Positions 4,874 to 5,225 of a DNA stretch of 5,225 bases are shown piece after piece. Where the stretch lies: the NCBI GenBank assembly GCA_900752625.1, contig CAADWC010000239.1, forward strand, positions 1-5,225. Reading direction: 5' to 3'. Origin of the DNA: Oscillospiraceae bacterium (GTDB lineage Bacteria; Bacillota; Clostridia; Oscillospirales; Ruminococcaceae). The notes under the pieces were generated by a model that had not been told where the DNA came from, did not search any database, and worked only from the letters and a program-made list of their open reading frames with translations. Position 1 is the first letter of the stretch, and the number at the start of each line of letters is the position of its first letter. The position numbers were made by a program, and so were the translations under genes.

Positions 4874-5225
4874 CTACTGAAGCTTCATATTTTCGGTATC
4901 CGCCATGCTCATTTTCAGCAGCTTTGATATTCCGTCCTCCTGCATCGTAACTCCGTAAAGAACATCCGCCTCTTCCATTGTGCCCCGGCGGTGTGTGATG
5001 GTAATAAACTGTGTGGTATCAGTAAACCTGTGAAGATACTGCGCATATTTCGTTACATTTACGTCATCCAGAGCCGCCTCAATTTCATCAAGCAGGCAGA
5101 ACGGCGACGGACTTATTTTAAGAATAGAAAAATATATACATATCGCAACAAAAGCCTGCTCGCCGCCGGAAAGCAGCGAAAGGTTCTTGATAAGCTTTCC
5201 GGGAGGCTCCACCTTAATATCTATC
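4874..5225 (-). CDS. smc: Chromosome segregation protein SMC, C-terminal end (partial)
   Basis: The last 116 residues of SMC, whose beginning lies beyond the window. SMC dimers with ScpA/ScpB organise and help segregate the chromosome. This segment is the C-terminal half of the ABC-type ATPase head: PPGK, the ABC signature LLSGGEQ (17-23 of the fragment), Walker B FCLLDEIEAALD (42-53) with the D-loop, and the H-loop TITHRRGTMEEAD (75-87) followed by a strand with GVTMQEDGISKLL. The signature has GGEQ where many Firmicute SMCs have GGEK. RecF- and Rad50-type proteins are less likely because of the PPGK lead-in, the SPSPFC block and the ftsY neighbour. The in-frame GTG at 5212 is an internal valine codon, not a start, because the conserved sequence continues upstream as DIKVEPPGK. 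The stop is TAG at 4876-4874. Confidence 0.95.
   Translation of the reverse strand, partial: IDIKVEPPGKLIKNLSLLSGGEQAFVAICIYFSILKISPSPFCLLDEIEAALDDVNVTKYAQYLHRFTDTTQFITITHRRGTMEEADVLYGVTMQEDGISKLLKMSMADTENMKLQ

Noticed and set aside
5210..5212. GTG as the start of a small 112-residue ATPase gene
   Set aside because: The conserved SMC sequence continues in frame upstream of it to the window edge (DIKVEPPGK), so this is an internal valine codon of smc.
1..5225. CRISPR array, insertion sequence, tRNA, rRNA or prophage genes
   Set aside because: No repeated spacer units, transposase or integrase motifs, tRNA-like folds or rRNA segments were seen. Nearly all the sequence is explained by housekeeping genes.

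Overview
All supported genes lie on the minus strand, so the window is read from its high-coordinate end to its low end. The gene set is smc–ftsY, an isochorismatase-like hydrolase, rdgB, a short-class S-adenosylhomocysteine hydrolase, a SpoIVFB-type M50 membrane protease, and a TIGR03960-type cobalamin-binding radical SAM protein. Together with the strong GGAGG-type ribosome binding sites, this points to a Firmicute of class Clostridia, probably Ruminococcus/Oscillospiraceae-like. That placement is inference from gene content and style. No rRNA or marker gene in the window fixes the species.

Layout from high to low coordinates. 5225-4874: C-terminal ATPase end of SMC, cut by the window edge. 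4859-3954: complete FtsY, 14 nt after smc and probably in one operon with it. 3953-3848: intergenic region with a probable terminator for smc-ftsY, then a TATAAT box abutting a perfect 12-bp palindrome. 3847-3335: isochorismatase-fold hydrolase with Ser where the family nucleophile Cys normally sits. 3334-3260: spacer with an inverted repeat. 3259-2678: RdgB nucleotide housekeeping pyrophosphatase. 2677-2636: short leader with a five-codon ORF and hairpin. 2635-1391: AhcY. 1390-1272: 119-nt spacer with no recognised gene. 1271-696: M50 protease. 695-489: 207-nt spacer with remnants of a small two-frame ORF. 488-1: N-terminal 162 residues of the TIGR03960 radical SAM protein, which starts at TTG and runs off the window.

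How the genes fit together. SMC (chromosome organisation) and FtsY (SRP receptor) are a classic Firmicute pair. The middle block (hydrolase, rdgB, ahcY) looks like small-molecule housekeeping: RdgB removes deaminated purine nucleotides, and AhcY removes the methylation by-product SAH (or possibly its inosine analogue). The M50 protease followed by the TIGR03960 protein matches the start of the clostridial cluster that usually continues to TIGR03936, rng, rplU, rpmA and obg. I see no mobile element, CRISPR array, tRNA or rRNA. The most notable oddities are the Cys-to-Ser change in the hydrolase, the leader ORF/hairpin in front of ahcY, the palindrome beside the -10 box, and the broken small ORF between the protease and radical SAM genes.
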